Shown here: positions 49,191-61,579 of the stretch, piece after piece
How the letters are laid out: each line of letters starts with the position of its first letter
Numbering within the stretch: position 1 is the stretch's first letter
Source of the DNA: Epinephelus fuscoguttatus
Taxonomy: Eukaryota; Chordata; Actinopteri; Perciformes; Serranidae
Length of the DNA: 64,000 nt
Direction of reading: 5' to 3'
Assembly: GCF_011397635.1 (NCBI RefSeq)
Contig: NC_064761.1
Coordinates: 27,197,643-27,261,642 of the forward strand
Notes under the pieces: generated by a model
Database searches by the model: none
What the model was told of the DNA's origin: nothing
Seen by the model: only the letters and a program-made list of their open reading frames with translations
Made by a program: the position numbers and the translations under genes

Positions 49191-50560
49191 TCATTTAATT
49201 TGAGCTGTCCCTATTTCACTGAGCATGTCATCAGAGTGAGGTAGGGGTTCCTCGTGAGTTTGAAGGTCCAACATTTCTAAAGTGTTTTACTTAGCAACAT
49301 ATTTTCTTTCTTCTTTTTTAAAAAAACAAACAAAAAACTGTTGTTTTATTGAAAGTTAATTGCAAAACATACAAAATTACAATTGAAACAATACTTTTCC
49401 TTCCATTTTTTTTCTTTTCTGAACAAACATCCCTCCCATCTCCCACCCATCCCCTCCTGCCCATACCTTGATAGTTCATGGAGGTACAGGTTCAACACAC
49501 ACTGATTCAACGTTAAAAAAAAAAAAAAAAAAAAAGAAGTTCAGTAATAAAAGGAGGATAAGTACATTTTTTCTTTATGCAAATATAGTAGACATCCATA
49601 AAAGTAAAAGTAACACTCTTCTTCAGAGTTTTAGGTGATTTTCTTGGTAACCTACCCCCATAAAATGTCAAATGACCTGACTTCACCCTACATAAAACCA
49701 GTAATGAATGTACCTACATTTGCAAGTGTTTTTTTTTTTTTTTTTTTTTTTGGATCATGGTCTTTTTTATTTTCAAATATAAAAAAGTGGAAAACTTAAA
49801 CACAGAACAGTTACATCAAATCCACCCCAAGTACTGGACCATCAGTAAGTTTACTTATAGCATACATACAAATAAAATAGATAATAAACTTTAAGTAAAC
49901 ATATACATTTGCAGTTAAAGAAAATCATAAGTGTCAGATAGAGAAAAGTGAAATGGAAATAAGACAAATAAATAAATAAATAAATATATAAAATAACTCA
50001 TGATTATATGACAAGTAGGCTACACAAACACTATGGTTACATAAATGTACATTTGCGAGTTTGATTGACTTTTTTACATATAATGTTGGGTTTCTTTCTT
50101 TCTTTCTTTCTTTCTTTCTTTTAAAGGGTAAACTGAAACATAATTAATTAGTCAGAGCCACAGACTGTAAATACATGCAGTTTATGCATGGCAAACAAAG
50201 CAGAGCTCACTTACCACAATGTATATGCATTTACTGCCACCCAGCGGCCTGAGTGTGTATCACACCCAGATACACACACTCATGAACACACATACAGCCA
50301 ACGCACCACTCATTCAAAAAAAAAAAAAAAATAAAAAAATAAATCACCATAGCCCACTAACCATGAGTCCAGTTCACCTGAGTCATTTTTCCTCACGAGA
50401 TTATCGCTTCATTCTTTCCATTTGACTGATTTTTATTGGGGGCACGAGCTTGGTTTCTTTTTTACTGGTCCCTATGGCAACAAATGGAGTGCACATTGTA
50501 AAAAAATAAAATAAAAAGGAGGGCGAAATAGTTTGGTGATAGCATGTGTGCTCACCGCTA
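49191..50560. other. Intergenic stretch with homopolymers and a TTTC repeat
   Basis: It contains long T runs at about 49727-49751 and A runs near 49515-49534, a TTTC tetranucleotide repeat at 50091-50120, and TAAA repeats near 49969. The T run followed by antisense-looking AT-rich sequence could be an old reverse-oriented retroposed tail. No gene is recognised. Confidence 0.5.
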
Positions 50561-50576
50561 ACAGGTGAGTCATAAA

Positions 50577-50584
50577 TATATAAA
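50577..50584 (+). promoter_or_regulatory. TATA box candidate
   Basis: TATATAAA within ATAAATATATAAACC, followed by GC-richer sequence. A start about 30 nt downstream would give a leader of roughly 360 nt to the ATG at 50971. A short upstream frame (50628-50696, 22 codons) would precede the main ATG. Confidence 0.4.
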
Positions 50585-50970
50585 CCGCGGTGCAGCCATG
50601 GAGCCATAAGACTCCTGCTCCCAGGTTATGGCTGCGTGTTTGACCACGCAGGAGGCAACAAGTAGGTTACCTGTGCTGTTTATGAGAGCACTCTAAACAC
50701 ATGGTTACGTGAGATCTCATCAACATTTCGACCATGCCATATAATATCGGCTTTTATAGTGTTTGGGGGTCCTTTCAATAAAAGCTGTTGTAACTGGCAA
50801 CTGCTCCAATTCCCCCGATTCCCCCTGGCTAATAACCCGGCACGTCTCTCCCTCCCTCCCTCCCTGTGTCTCCCTCTTTCTATCTCTCTGACTCTCTCTC
50901 AGCACTGGCAGGGGGATAGTAGCAACGGACCTGCCGCCACATTTTCATTTTCTATTGAAAGGTGAACGAC

Positions 50971-50995
50971 ATGGAAAGGAGTTCTCTCTTTTTAG
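50971..50995 (+). CDS. Candidate first coding exon of an unidentified plus-strand gene
   Basis: ATG in good context (G at -3 and +4) opens MERSSLFL plus one base and runs straight into TTTAG|gtaaga, a consensus donor. The leader just upstream has a pyrimidine-rich stretch (TCCCTCCC repeats) but no acceptor-bounded structure, so this would be exon 1. The residues could start a signal peptide. No second exon was recognised in the 13 kb to the right edge, so the gene would extend beyond the window. It could also be chance. Confidence 0.3.
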
Positions 50996-52740
50996 GTAAG
51001 ATATCCTGCATGATTTATATTCTAAAACAGGTGTTAGTTAAAGAAAACCACTGTGGGGAGCGTATGAAGCTGCTTTGGCAGAGGTTGTGTTTGTGTGCCA
51101 GAGGAACAGGGTGCTTCAGTCCTTACTGACAATACTGATCAATGAATAAGTGGATGATTGTGAAGCTTTTATGTGACTTGAAACACAACAGCTTATAATT
51201 CTGCTACAGTTCTTGATTAACAATATTACAAAGCATGTTACTTTTGCCATTAAGATAAGACTCCCCTGTGTCTAAGTGGCTGTGGAGGGCATGTTATCTA
51301 TTAAATAGCTGTTTTCAACTCCATTCCTTTAGCCTAAAAATGACCAGAAGAGCAATGTGCAAAGACAGTGACAGAGCACTAATCTGTCTTCACTTTTGCC
51401 AGAGCAACAGGATGACACAGGAGACTGAGTCATTAGACTAATACAAGAAGATTCAGATCTTTATATTGAGTGTGTTGCTCAGAGTTACAAAGCAGGTGTG
51501 AGAGTAGAGGCCACATGGAGGCAGACTTGAATTTGGCTCTGCTAATTACTAAGTGGGCCCAGACCAGATAATGATATAATTTGAAGTGCAGGAGAAGAAA
51601 TCTCTCTAGTTTAATCTCAGATGTTGGGGATTGATCATTACCTCGAGGAAGGAGGGATTAATTACAGATGAGAAAATCGAGACTACATTTGCCGCGGTGA
51701 ATAGGAGGGAAGTGGAGTTTTTGATGAGGTTTTGGATTCTAAAATGTTTTGATTTGTTTGTATCATTCATCTAATCTTGGGTTGTCAGATGTGTATTATC
51801 TCTTTGAAAACAGGTGATGTATTTAGATAAAGTAATCAATCACAAGCTGAATAACAGCACGTCATGAGGAGTTTGACAATACAGGAAGAGGCAGTTGAAT
51901 AATCAGTGTTACAGATGACATGCTGCTGGAGGCGACACTGTGTTGCCAGTCCTCCTCACATCTCTCTTTTTCCTTAAGTGGGGTCTTAAAATTGCAGCCA
52001 TGCAATCTCCTGCAACACCCAGTTACCAGTCAGTGGTTCAATAGGCAGGTGATCAGTTTTGTGCTGCCTGGTATTGATCAAAAGACCCCCTGAATGAGGG
52101 CAAATGGGCCGTTGCTTCGATCATTCCTGCTTCTCTGTAGTGTCTTGTTAATTATTCCATCACATTAACATTTGTCACTTCCCACCCCCAGTCTAGTTTG
52201 GCTATATCTTCCTGTTATTGTCCTTTCTTGTTAACTGCTCTGATTGTCCTGGATGAATAGCACCACTTTCCTTGGAAGGGGTGCAAATTGGTTTTCATGG
52301 TGTATAAATTAGTGCCTCTGTTCAGCATAAAACTGAACCTAACTGTACCTCCTGAACTGTGACAAGCTGTATGTTTCCTTGTGCCACCTGCAATGCATAT
52401 TCACAATACTGAATAATTGTGATTCGTCATTTACAAAGATGATTAATTCTGTCTTTTATAGCCTCAGGAAGCACACTGAATACATGTTAAGTTGACACAA
52501 ACTGTCACTCTTTCTGTTAGAGACAAAGGCAGTCAATTAGAGGCAAAAACAAACGTACTGTAAATAAGACACTACTCATTTTATCAACCTGTGGTATTAG
52601 TTTCTGCTTACAGTCTATGGGTCTAGAGCACCTAGGGTGCCAGGTATCCCTCAAACAAATTCACATTAGATTGGCATTAGTGTGCATAAAAAGAGTGCAT
52701 AAAAAGCTTCAAATAGAGCTTGTTTATAAAGAAAAATTGC
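50996..52740. other. Unique-looking non-coding stretch
   Basis: It would be the first intron of the candidate gene. Complexity is high and no transposon ends are seen between about 51500 and 52300, unlike the flanks. No exon could be supported. Confidence 0.4.
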
Positions 52741-52751
52741 CAGGGGAGGAT

Positions 52752-53530
52752 TCTCTAGACCAGGGGTCAGCAACCTGTACTACCAGAAGAGCCATTTTGC
52801 GTCCAAAAAATGAATAGAAAAGAAGCTTTTATTTCCTTTAATTACACAGATAAGAAACAATAAAACCTGAAGACAATGAAGCCTCCACAAAATTAGAATA
52901 TCAGTCTTGTGTATGATTTATCCTTCGGGGGATTCATCCTGGCTTTATACGAGCAGAGGTAATCTCAGCTCGTCGCTAGGCTAATTTATACAACGTAAGA
53001 TGCCATAGGCTTGTGCTAATAATGTTAGCATGTTGTATTTGTTTGGAAAATGTGTTTAGTATAAGACGGTTGTTTTGTCAGTGAACCTTGTGAGTTGTAA
53101 TGGAGCTGAATTTTGTATCGTTACCTTTGTTAAATGTTGCTGTTGTCCCTGGCTTCATATGAGAAGAGGAAAAGTCCGCTAGCAGCTAGGCTAATTTATA
53201 CAATGTAAAATGCCATAGACTTGTGCTAAAAACTTTAGCATGTTGTATTTGTGGGGAAAATGTGTCCAGATAAAGACAAATGCTTTGTCTGTGAATGCTG
53301 CAAGTTATAGTGAAGCCGATTTGTGTACTTGTGTTTGAAGTTATCTCTCATAAGCCATGTTTAATGTGTGTTTTGGGTGTGTTTTGAATCAACTAAAGCA
53401 CTTCACAGAAACCTCCATCGCAGACTAGTGTTTTGGAGGTGTAACTGCAGAGCGATTCAAACACACCACCGCACAAGTTGCCACGTGTGTAGGCAGGTCT
53501 GCCACACAAGTATAAATCTGCTTACTCATT
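52752..53530. repeat. DNA-transposon relics with an internal tandem duplication
   Basis: A hAT-like end (CCAGGGGTCAGCAACC) at 52760 is followed by two related units starting GGCTTTATACGAG (about 52942) and GGCTTCATATGAG (about 53150). Both share CTAGGCTAATTTATACAA, ATGCCATAG and TTAGCATGTTGTATTTG. A single related copy lies at 17084-17600. Confidence 0.6.
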
Positions 53531-54186
53531 AATATGTTTTACCATTAGGTGGCTACTCTGCAGTTAGGTATTAATGGATATTTGGTACCTTGCAGTAAAT
53601 AAATCTGTCTATGCACTATTAAATTCACTGTTTTCCTCAAAGACTTTTCCTGTCTGGATTTGGAATCCATGGCTAGCTTTGCAAAGGAGACTCAAGACAA
53701 GCCACTAATCTTGATGTTTAAAGAAAAGGCACCAGGCTGTAGACATTGCTCACATTTTAGTCGATGAAATGTTAAAACATTTATTATATTGGTTGTAGTC
53801 CTGCGTATACCTGGCTTGTGTGGGGCTGCTGTGATTGGATTTGCCTCTTGCGAAAGACGAGAGAGGACAGAAAACACTGAAAGTGTGAAAACAGGGAATT
53901 CAGTGAAAATTGAACAGATGAATTTGCCTTCATTTTTTGCCACCTCAGACCAATCCTAAACCTTTATGTTAAATTTGCGAAATAACAATGGCTGTAAGCA
54001 AGGTTGCTAGTAATCAGGCATCATCATGAGAAACAGAAAGAAAGTTAAGACAGAAAGTTAAGTTAAAGCCAGTTAAGTCAGTTAATATAAAAATAAAGAT
54101 TTTCAAAGAAAAATAAGTCATGAGACTGTTTAATTCATCATTATTCATTTTATTATGTATTATTTACATTACATATTAACAATGTT

Positions 54187-54564
54187 GGGGCGGCACGGTG
54201 GTGTGGTGGTTAGCACCCTCACAGCAAGAGGGTTGCCGGTTCGATCCCGGGCGTGGGAGCCCTTCTGTGCGGAGTTTGCATGTTCTCCCCGTGTCAGCGT
54301 GGGTTCTCTCCGGGCACTCCGGCTTCCTTCCACAGTCCAAAGACATGCAGATTGGGGACTAGGTTAATTGGTAACTCTAAATTGTCTGTAGGTGTGAATG
54401 TGAGCGTGAATGGTTGTCTGTCTCTATGTGTCAGCCCTGTGATAGTCTGGCGACCTGTCCAGGGTGTACCCTGCCTCTCGCCCAGTGTCAGCTGGGATAG
54501 GCTCCAGCCCCCCCGCGACCCTCAAGAGGATGAAGTGGTTAGAAGATGAATGAATGAATGAATG
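54187..54564 (+). mobile_element. tRNA-derived SINE
   Basis: The head GGGCGGCACGGTGGTGTGG is followed by an A-box-like TGGTTAGCACC and a B-box GGTTCGATCC spaced as in a pol III promoter. The body contains GTTTGCATGTTCTCCCCGTG, AGTCCAAAGACATGCAG and GGCGACCTGTCCAGGGTGTA, and the tail is four GAAT repeats. This is a very widespread teleost SINE. The open frames across it are meaningless. Confidence 0.9.
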
Positions 54565-54659
54565 TTTATCAACTGGCCCCTGGCCTCTTGCCATTTTGCA
54601 AAAGCGGCCCTCAGGCAAGTTAAGTTAAGTATCCGTGGTCTAGAGACTGGTGATGACTG

Positions 54660-56200
54660 TACTTTGTTTGCTCAGATGTTGACACTTTGTCTTCACTGCA
54701 GTTTGTACACCATCTTAACAAAGGCAATTAGATATTTTTATTGATATAACCAGATCCAGCTCTGACAGTATTAATAAATGCATTTCTTTCATGTGGTGTT
54801 TTTCTCATTCAGTTGCTGCTGCTGTCTAAAACAATGAGCAGGCTTTGCTTTAAGGCTCAGTACTACTTTGACAAAATACATGGCTGTGGCTGGGTCCAAA
54901 CTTTACAGTTTTTTTTGCAGTTCTTCCGACCGCTAGAACACTTTGCTTTTTCCTTTTTGTAGTCTGCTTCATCTTAACTGTGCTACATTGATGTGGTTTG
55001 TCTCTCAGACATTTCTGATGTGCCGAAAACAAAGCACTGACAACATACTGTTTAAGAAGCCAAGTCAGTGTGCATTGAATCAGAAAATGTACAGGTTTAA
55101 AGATGTTAGTACAGTGACACAGTGGCTTCTCAATGAGCCCGACACTGAATCTGAGTAATGACTGCAACAGATACTTATCTCTGCTATCCCCAAGATACAC
55201 GCATATATATTCTCACACATTTCTTTCATCTCAGAGCAGCTAAAATCAGCAATCATTCATTTATATGTTTGTGTAGAATGGGCCTATGCTTCAAATACAA
55301 TGTGGTTTCCCTGCAGCCTTGTGGGTAAATTTGGCAAAGATTTAAATGTCACTGGCCTTATTGCTATGTGTTCCCTGTGGAAAACAATATTGCACAGCAG
55401 TAATGTGTATATGCAAGACAAATCTTTCTAATATCATATGTATACAGGTAGAGTGCTGTAATGTCATTGTGCAGACATTATGTTGTAAAAGCCTTTTCAT
55501 AGGATTTTATGCCTGGACAATTCTTTCCTACAGAATTCAATTACTTTGTTTTGTCAGCTAATCAATTAACTGTTGCAGCTCTGAACAGACATGCAGCAGA
55601 AATCATTAAAATGAGTGGTGAAGCATGTGTTTATGTTAAGCAGAAGGAGAATTTCTACATTGTAAAAAATTAGTCCACTATTTCAAGGCAGACTTTGGAA
55701 ACCTTCTGGAAACCAAAACTCCTTGAATGATCATGATGTTGTGCCCTACTCTGTACTGGATATTTCCACTTGTGTTATAATGTTGTAGGACTTCTAAACA
55801 TTCCTGAATATGTTCAAGGTATAATATCTATATCAAACTGTTATATGGCATAGCTATGTTTAGATACCAGATTATAAAGTCTAAATTAATAATGACAGCA
55901 CAGGGTTGTGGAAATGCATCATACTCCACCCTATGTCAGTCCCTCTGCCAGGTTTTTACCATGAGGTTTCTTTGCCATCCACTGATATACCCATAACAGT
56001 GTGGTGGTCCTATTAGTAGTGTTGATCATTACTGATCTGATGTGTCAGTGGTGTTACGTAATGGCTTAGCTTTGAAGGTCATCGCAGTGGGATCCCTTTG
56101 AGAAGCATCTGTCATGGTCTACCTGGCTGCAGTTAAAGACAAAAAGCCCAACTGCCTTATAAACTATTGAAGAAAATGAATATAAAGCTTGTGTGTGTGA
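54660..56200. other. Non-coding stretch, nothing recognised
   Basis: AT-rich sequence with small open frames that show no homology-like pattern or splice support. No element ends were identified. Confidence 0.45.
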
Positions 56201-56319
56201 GTCTCAGTAGCATGGGGGGATTATGAGAGAGTGGGCCCCTAGGCAGAAATATGGAAAAGGCCTCACAACCTCTCCTACACAGGAGGAAGACACACAGACT
56301 TTGTGGTGGGTTTGCCTCA

Positions 56320-56560
56320 TTTTTTTGTTGTTTTGCGGGTCTTTGTAGTCATTATAAATCTTTTTGTGGTTTTGTGTCTCTAATTTTGGATGTCCTGTTT
56401 GTAGTCGTTTGTTGTAGTTGTCTCTTTGGGGTAATTTTATTTCTCTTTTGGTCGTTTTGTGTCTCTTTGGGGTAATTTTGTTTCTCTTTTGTAGTGATTT
56501 TTTGTCTCTTTGCAGTTCCTTTACATCTCTTTGCAGCCTTTTGTGCACTTTTGTGGTCAT
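56320..56560. repeat. Degenerate minisatellite
   Basis: Diverged units of about 30 nt built on TTTTGTxTCTCTTTGGGGTAA and TTTTGTAGTxxTTTxTxTCTC. The Lys/Gln/Asn-rich open frames on the minus strand (for example repeated KRNKITPKR) come from this repetition. Confidence 0.75.
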
Positions 56561-57639
56561 ACCGAGTCTCTTCCTTGTCGGTGCGTGCTAATTTAAGTGA
56601 CATTTTGCAGGAGAAGGCCAAGGAAGCCACCTCACACTTTAGGTGCCTGGGCCTGTGCCCGGTAGGCCCGTTTAGTAATACATCAATGCTCAGCAGCTGA
56701 AACTTGCCAAACACAAGAATACCATGAATTTAAAACTATTCTTTGTTGTTTGATAACGTTTTTTATTAGGTCTGACTGAGCTCCCGGGTATACATGTCCA
56801 ATTTGAAAGCAAAATGTACGAGATAACACAGAAAACTAATTCCCAAGTTGAGTTGCCTTGTATGTTCACTCTCAAATGTCTGTTACCCAGGCTTCCAATT
56901 AATTGATCTATTCAAACTGAGGTAATTCAGTGCTCATGGCATACCACTAACACAACAATGATATGAAATTTTAATAAACCCTGCAGGAAAATTGGGTTGT
57001 TGCTGTTACAGAATATCATAGTGGAAGGATACAGATACTAAAAATAAGATTGAAGTAAATGGATGCTTGAAATGAATGGCAAGAACAGCTTCGCACTGTA
57101 CAATGGGAGTGTTATATAGTGAGACTAATATGAATTAACAAAAAAAAAGTGTGCGAAATTATGCAGCATATACAGGATGTGCAAAATAACAGGAACAAAA
57201 GCGAATTTACAGCACACGTACAGGATGAGCAAAACGTGCACAGTATTCACACTAACACATCTACAGAAGGTGCTACATCTGCATTGGAAATGTGTAGGTT
57301 GAAAAGAACTGTCTTTGTCATTAAATACATTCATTTTTTTCCAGATGCAGAGGAGATGAGGTATTAATATAGAGACAACAATAGTGACTGTGGGTGGAAT
57401 AGACTGTGCTGCTGAGGTGCAGTGGAGAAGTTTTGCTGGTTTAGTTATTATCCTTGTATTCTTCACCAGTTATTATTGCTGGGTGGCTGTAACTCAGGAA
57501 GAGGAGCGATCGTCCATTAATCACGAGGTTCGATCACCATCTGTTCCTGTCTGCATGTCAAGGTGAACTCCAAGTTTCTGCCCGATGGGCAGGCAAGCCT
57601 TTGCATTTAAATGATTTTAGTAGCTTTCATTTAAGTGTG

Positions 57640-58210
57640 TGTGTGAATGGGTGATTGCCTCCATAGCCGGAAGGTTTGCCCATCCGTCCATCCCACTTTT
57701 GTGCACGTAATATCTCAAGAGCACCTTGAGGGATTATCTTTAAATTTGGCATAGATGTTCACTTGGACTGAGGAATAAACTGATTAGGATTTGGTGGTGG
57801 AAGGTTGAGGGTCAAAGGTCAATGGTCAAGGTCTGTGTGGCCTCACAAAACATGCTTTTGGCCATAACTCAAGAATTTATATACAAATTATGACAAACCT
57901 TTACAGAGATGTCTAACAGGATAAATTAAAGATGTGATGACATTTTATATCCAAAAGGTCAAAGGTCAGCTTCACTGTGACATCACAATATTCTGCATAA
58001 AACACTTTTCTGGACATTATTCAACATCATATGTCAGGAGCAGAAGGGGAGACTTTTGGTCAGATACTGAATTGATGATACAAATCTTGAAACTGTGCTG
58101 TTTGTATAGATCTTCTCTGTGCTGCCAGGGGGGAAACGTGTGTGAAGCGTCAATGTTTTCACGGACATGGATGCAAACTGTAGGAGACACTTGACTGGCA
58201 TGCAAAGGCA
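57640..58210. repeat. Dispersed teleost repeat
   Basis: It contains phrases such as CGTAATATCTCAAGAGCACC, TTTGGCCATAACTCAAGAAT and AAAGGTCAAAGGTCAGCTTC, which recur in fish transposon relics. No intact frame is present. The boundaries are approximate. Confidence 0.45.
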
Positions 58211-58925
58211 TAAAACTGCAGGGTGGTATTTCTAGTTATTTTTTTTTAATTGTCGTCTTCAGCTCCAACCGAGGCAGACTCAGTTGACATCACTTGAGGC
58301 AATGGAGGAATATTTTGCGCAGCTCCCTCTGAAACCAAGAAAAGCTTTATATAACTTTTTTTTCCCAGGCGCTCTCACTAGAAAAACAGCCATTAACTGT
58401 AGGTCGACTGTGTTATTACGACCCATACTCAAGTTTATTGTAAGGCAGCACACTCTAGTGGTCATAGTCCATGTAATGTTGCATAAAGATGGATCAAGCA
58501 CAGGACTTTTACCCAAGAGACTGTTGTTTGTGGCCCATAGTTAACATTGACTTCTTTTGATGGCAACGTGGCCTAGTATGCTAGTATGTGTAGCATACTA
58601 TGTTAGTGACATATCTAGTAACAAAAGTACTTGTTAAAGCCAAACTCTGATGTTGTTTTGATCCTCATCACTTAGTCCTGTTGCCTAAACCTAACCACAG
58701 CAAGTTTTATAGTGTAACAGTGACTGTTCATACTTGTCATGATTGTCCACCAGCAACTCAAGGACAGTACTGAGACCTAAAGTAGAGGTCAGGCTGCACT
58801 ACACACCCACAACAGGACAAACCTGCATGTAAGAGCAACAGCTGTTCACAGCAATATGTTAGCAGCAGTGCACACAAACTTCACTAGGAAGAGGCCTGGC
58901 CAAGAATTTCAAAGTGAATTAAAGT

Positions 58926-59239
58926 AGGGATGCACGATAATCAGCATCAGCCGATATTGGCTTTAAAAATGAGCCAACATGCTTTTTCTTAATTTGCACT
59001 ATGAATGAATATTACATACACTGAAAAGCATTCAATTTCATGTCTCCATCTGCTGGTGGGCCATCACGATAAGAGCATGCATGTATAATATGACGTTAAC
59101 TCCACTACAGAAAAGACTTGATGATCACTAAAATTAGGTGGGGAAAAAAGTGGATATATCTGTATCAGTCATCGGCAAAATAAGTTGTTTTATATCGGCA
59201 TATTGGATATCAGCAAAAAATCCAGTATTGTGCATCCGT
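58926..59239. mobile_element. Inverted-repeat MITE
   Basis: The left end GGGATGCACGATAATC pairs with the reverse complement of the right end, GGATGCACAATACTG. The interior contains diverged TATCGGCATAT and CAGCCGATATTGG phrases. It is non-coding. Confidence 0.65.
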
Positions 59240-59479
59240 AATGGTGATATATCGTTTTGGAAGTCAGTGGAAATTGACCTATTCTGTCAATTAGGTATTA
59301 GAGAGCATTGTTTTTTTCACACTTTCAGTAGCACCCTCCAACACCTGTAAGCAGACATTGATGTGTAAAGTCAGTGGCGTTCCCTTTAAAAATTTCTATA
59401 TCGCCGTCATCAGGTCAAAATTTAAATTTGTCTAATGCTTTGGTTTATGACCAAATAATTGCCAACACTGATGATGAAC

Positions 59480-59600
59480 ATAAAGGTATTAAAGATTTAA
59501 CCTGCTAAACATTAGCATGTTAACATTGTCACCATGAGGATATTAGGATGCTGACATTTAGCTCAAAGCACCACAGTGCTAGTGTGTGCTCCTTGTCGTC
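59480..59600. repeat. Dispersed repeat fragment
   Basis: CCTGCTAAACATTAGCATGT, TAACATTGTCACCATGAG and TTAGCTCAAAGCACCACAG form a short relic seen often in fish introns. Confidence 0.4.
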
Positions 59601-59639
59601 GACTTTTGAGTCTGTTGAGTAGAAACATCATTGTAGTTT

Positions 59640-61550
59640 CATCCTCTTTGTGTCCTGAATGTTGATGCTACATTCAGAATAGTTTAAATACATTTTGCCC
59701 ATTACACTCTATACATCTGGCTCTATTCACTGGCTCCATTTGCTCACTGAAATGCACCACAGTGTGTAATAGAAAGTTGTAAATTGTAAATGTTGGCACT
59801 GCCTGATGCACTCTGTATAATACAGAATAGTAATATGCAGTGGCTATATTATGAGGGAGTCACGGCTTTATATTAGAGGCTGGCTGAGCTATAGAGAAAA
59901 TTAGACTTCTCATTGAGGGAACACTTACACATTCATACTGTATGTGCCTTGGCTAATACAGTATTTATGTGGAGTCAGTGTTCCTTCCTCTTGGATGAGC
60001 TGTCTGTTTAATTAGTCTTTGTTCTTCTGTTTGTATAAGGCAAACAAAGCTGTAAGATAACTCACAGCATAGAGTGTAACTCAAGGTGATTGGACACTGT
60101 AACTTTGAAACACTTGAGTCATAGTAGGTGTGTACAGAACATGTTCTGTGTCCTCTGTTCCCACTCGACTGTGTTGGATAACTCCTAAAGGCATTGGTCT
60201 TACAGTGTGTTCTTAGTCAGTTGATAAAAAGGTTTCCTTTGTAATATTTGTTTTAACTTGTCATCATATTGCCATATTCTGCCATTTTGCCTGTAAAACA
60301 AAGAAGCACAGATAGAACAACTTGATCCTTACAGCCATCAGCAGGCCATATTTTATGACTGAAATGATCAGATTTCTGGCATTAAATGTATATTTCCTCA
60401 ATTCCACCCGGATCCTTTAAGGTGTCCTCAAGATTCTTGACATTGTTGTTGAATCTCCTGCACCAAACATGGTTATTTTCAGCCGGCCTAAATGTTACGC
60501 CATATTTCCTTTCAAACGCATCTCCCATTAGAGTGGCTTCAGGTGACATAACACTTCCTGACGCATGGTTGGCCACTCACCAGGTTGACATCCAGGTTGA
60601 GGGGAGGATGTGGTGAAACATGATGTGCAATCAGGCAGTTGCGTGGGCCGTCAGGGGCAGCAGGTGTGAGAAGGTTCCTCGCCTGCCTGAGCCTCTCCTT
60701 CACTCCTCATTAGTAACCTTGCAGACACCTGGCTGTTCAACAAAGAGCGTTAAAAACAATTTCCCTCTCATACTGTGGTTGAGTTTTCGTAAAGACTCAC
60801 AGTCTTTCGTCTGCTTTATCTGACCCCAGTAACTGGAAAGTCACCACACAGCTGTGAGTAACACTTTAGATAGTTTGTTGACAATTTCGGATAATGGCAG
60901 TCTGAAAGCTCAGTGAGTGATCAGCAACCAACCTCTAAAGAGCCAATTAGGAGAATCGGATCAAACTACAGTCAACTTTCTTGGCAGAGTGGTTTTGATA
61001 ATTGTGTGGAGCAACCACAGTGGAGTGCAGAGGAAGCAGCTGAGCACTGATGTTTTAGTCATTGCTTTGCGGTGTGGATGTTTTTTAGGACTCTGTGGTG
61101 AAGGTCTGTTTTTGTACTGGCGCTGTGGGTCGGGCTGAACTAATGGTTCTGATAATGCTTGCAAAAAAAAAATCAAAAAAAAAAAATCAACCTTTATCTT
61201 TGTCTAATTATACAAATTAATACCTCTTCTTCCTCCTCATTCCTGGTCACAAGCCATTGTTTTCAATTGTTTTTCTAAATTTCATGTCAATATTAAAGCA
61301 TCTACAAGGAACTTTCTTCTTCTGTTGATTTTGGCAGCCCCTGTGGACAAAAGCAGTATTGTGTCCATGAGCACCAGCGCCTGGTGTCGTAAAGATTTAG
61401 ATCTGGTCACATATGGATGTAAAAAACACCTCTCACAATGTATTTCATAAACAAAATAGACGTATTACATAGCAATCGAGGAGGAAGATGGCCAGTTCAA
61501 GGTCGGTTTTGAATCCTTTCAAAGCCTGCATCTGTTTAATGACCGACTAA
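59640..61550. other. Non-coding stretch with one GC-richer patch
   Basis: Mostly AT-rich. The patch at 60400-60730 is more complex and has overlapping open frames on both strands (60386-60616 plus, 60576-60382 minus) but no splice support or recognised product. Confidence 0.4.
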
Positions 61551-61579
61551 GGTCGACTCATGTTTTCGCCCGTGCTTTA

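Noticed and set aside
54187..54260. A functional tRNA gene
   Set aside because: A and B boxes are present but there is no cloverleaf with paired acceptor stem, and the SINE body follows directly.
54155..54618. Open frames of 64-98 codons near 54.2-54.6 kb
   Set aside because: They lie within the tRNA-derived SINE.
56204..56714. Lys/Gln-rich minus-strand frames of about 120 codons
   Set aside because: Their repeated residues mirror the minisatellite at 56320-56560, and no splice sites or homology support them.
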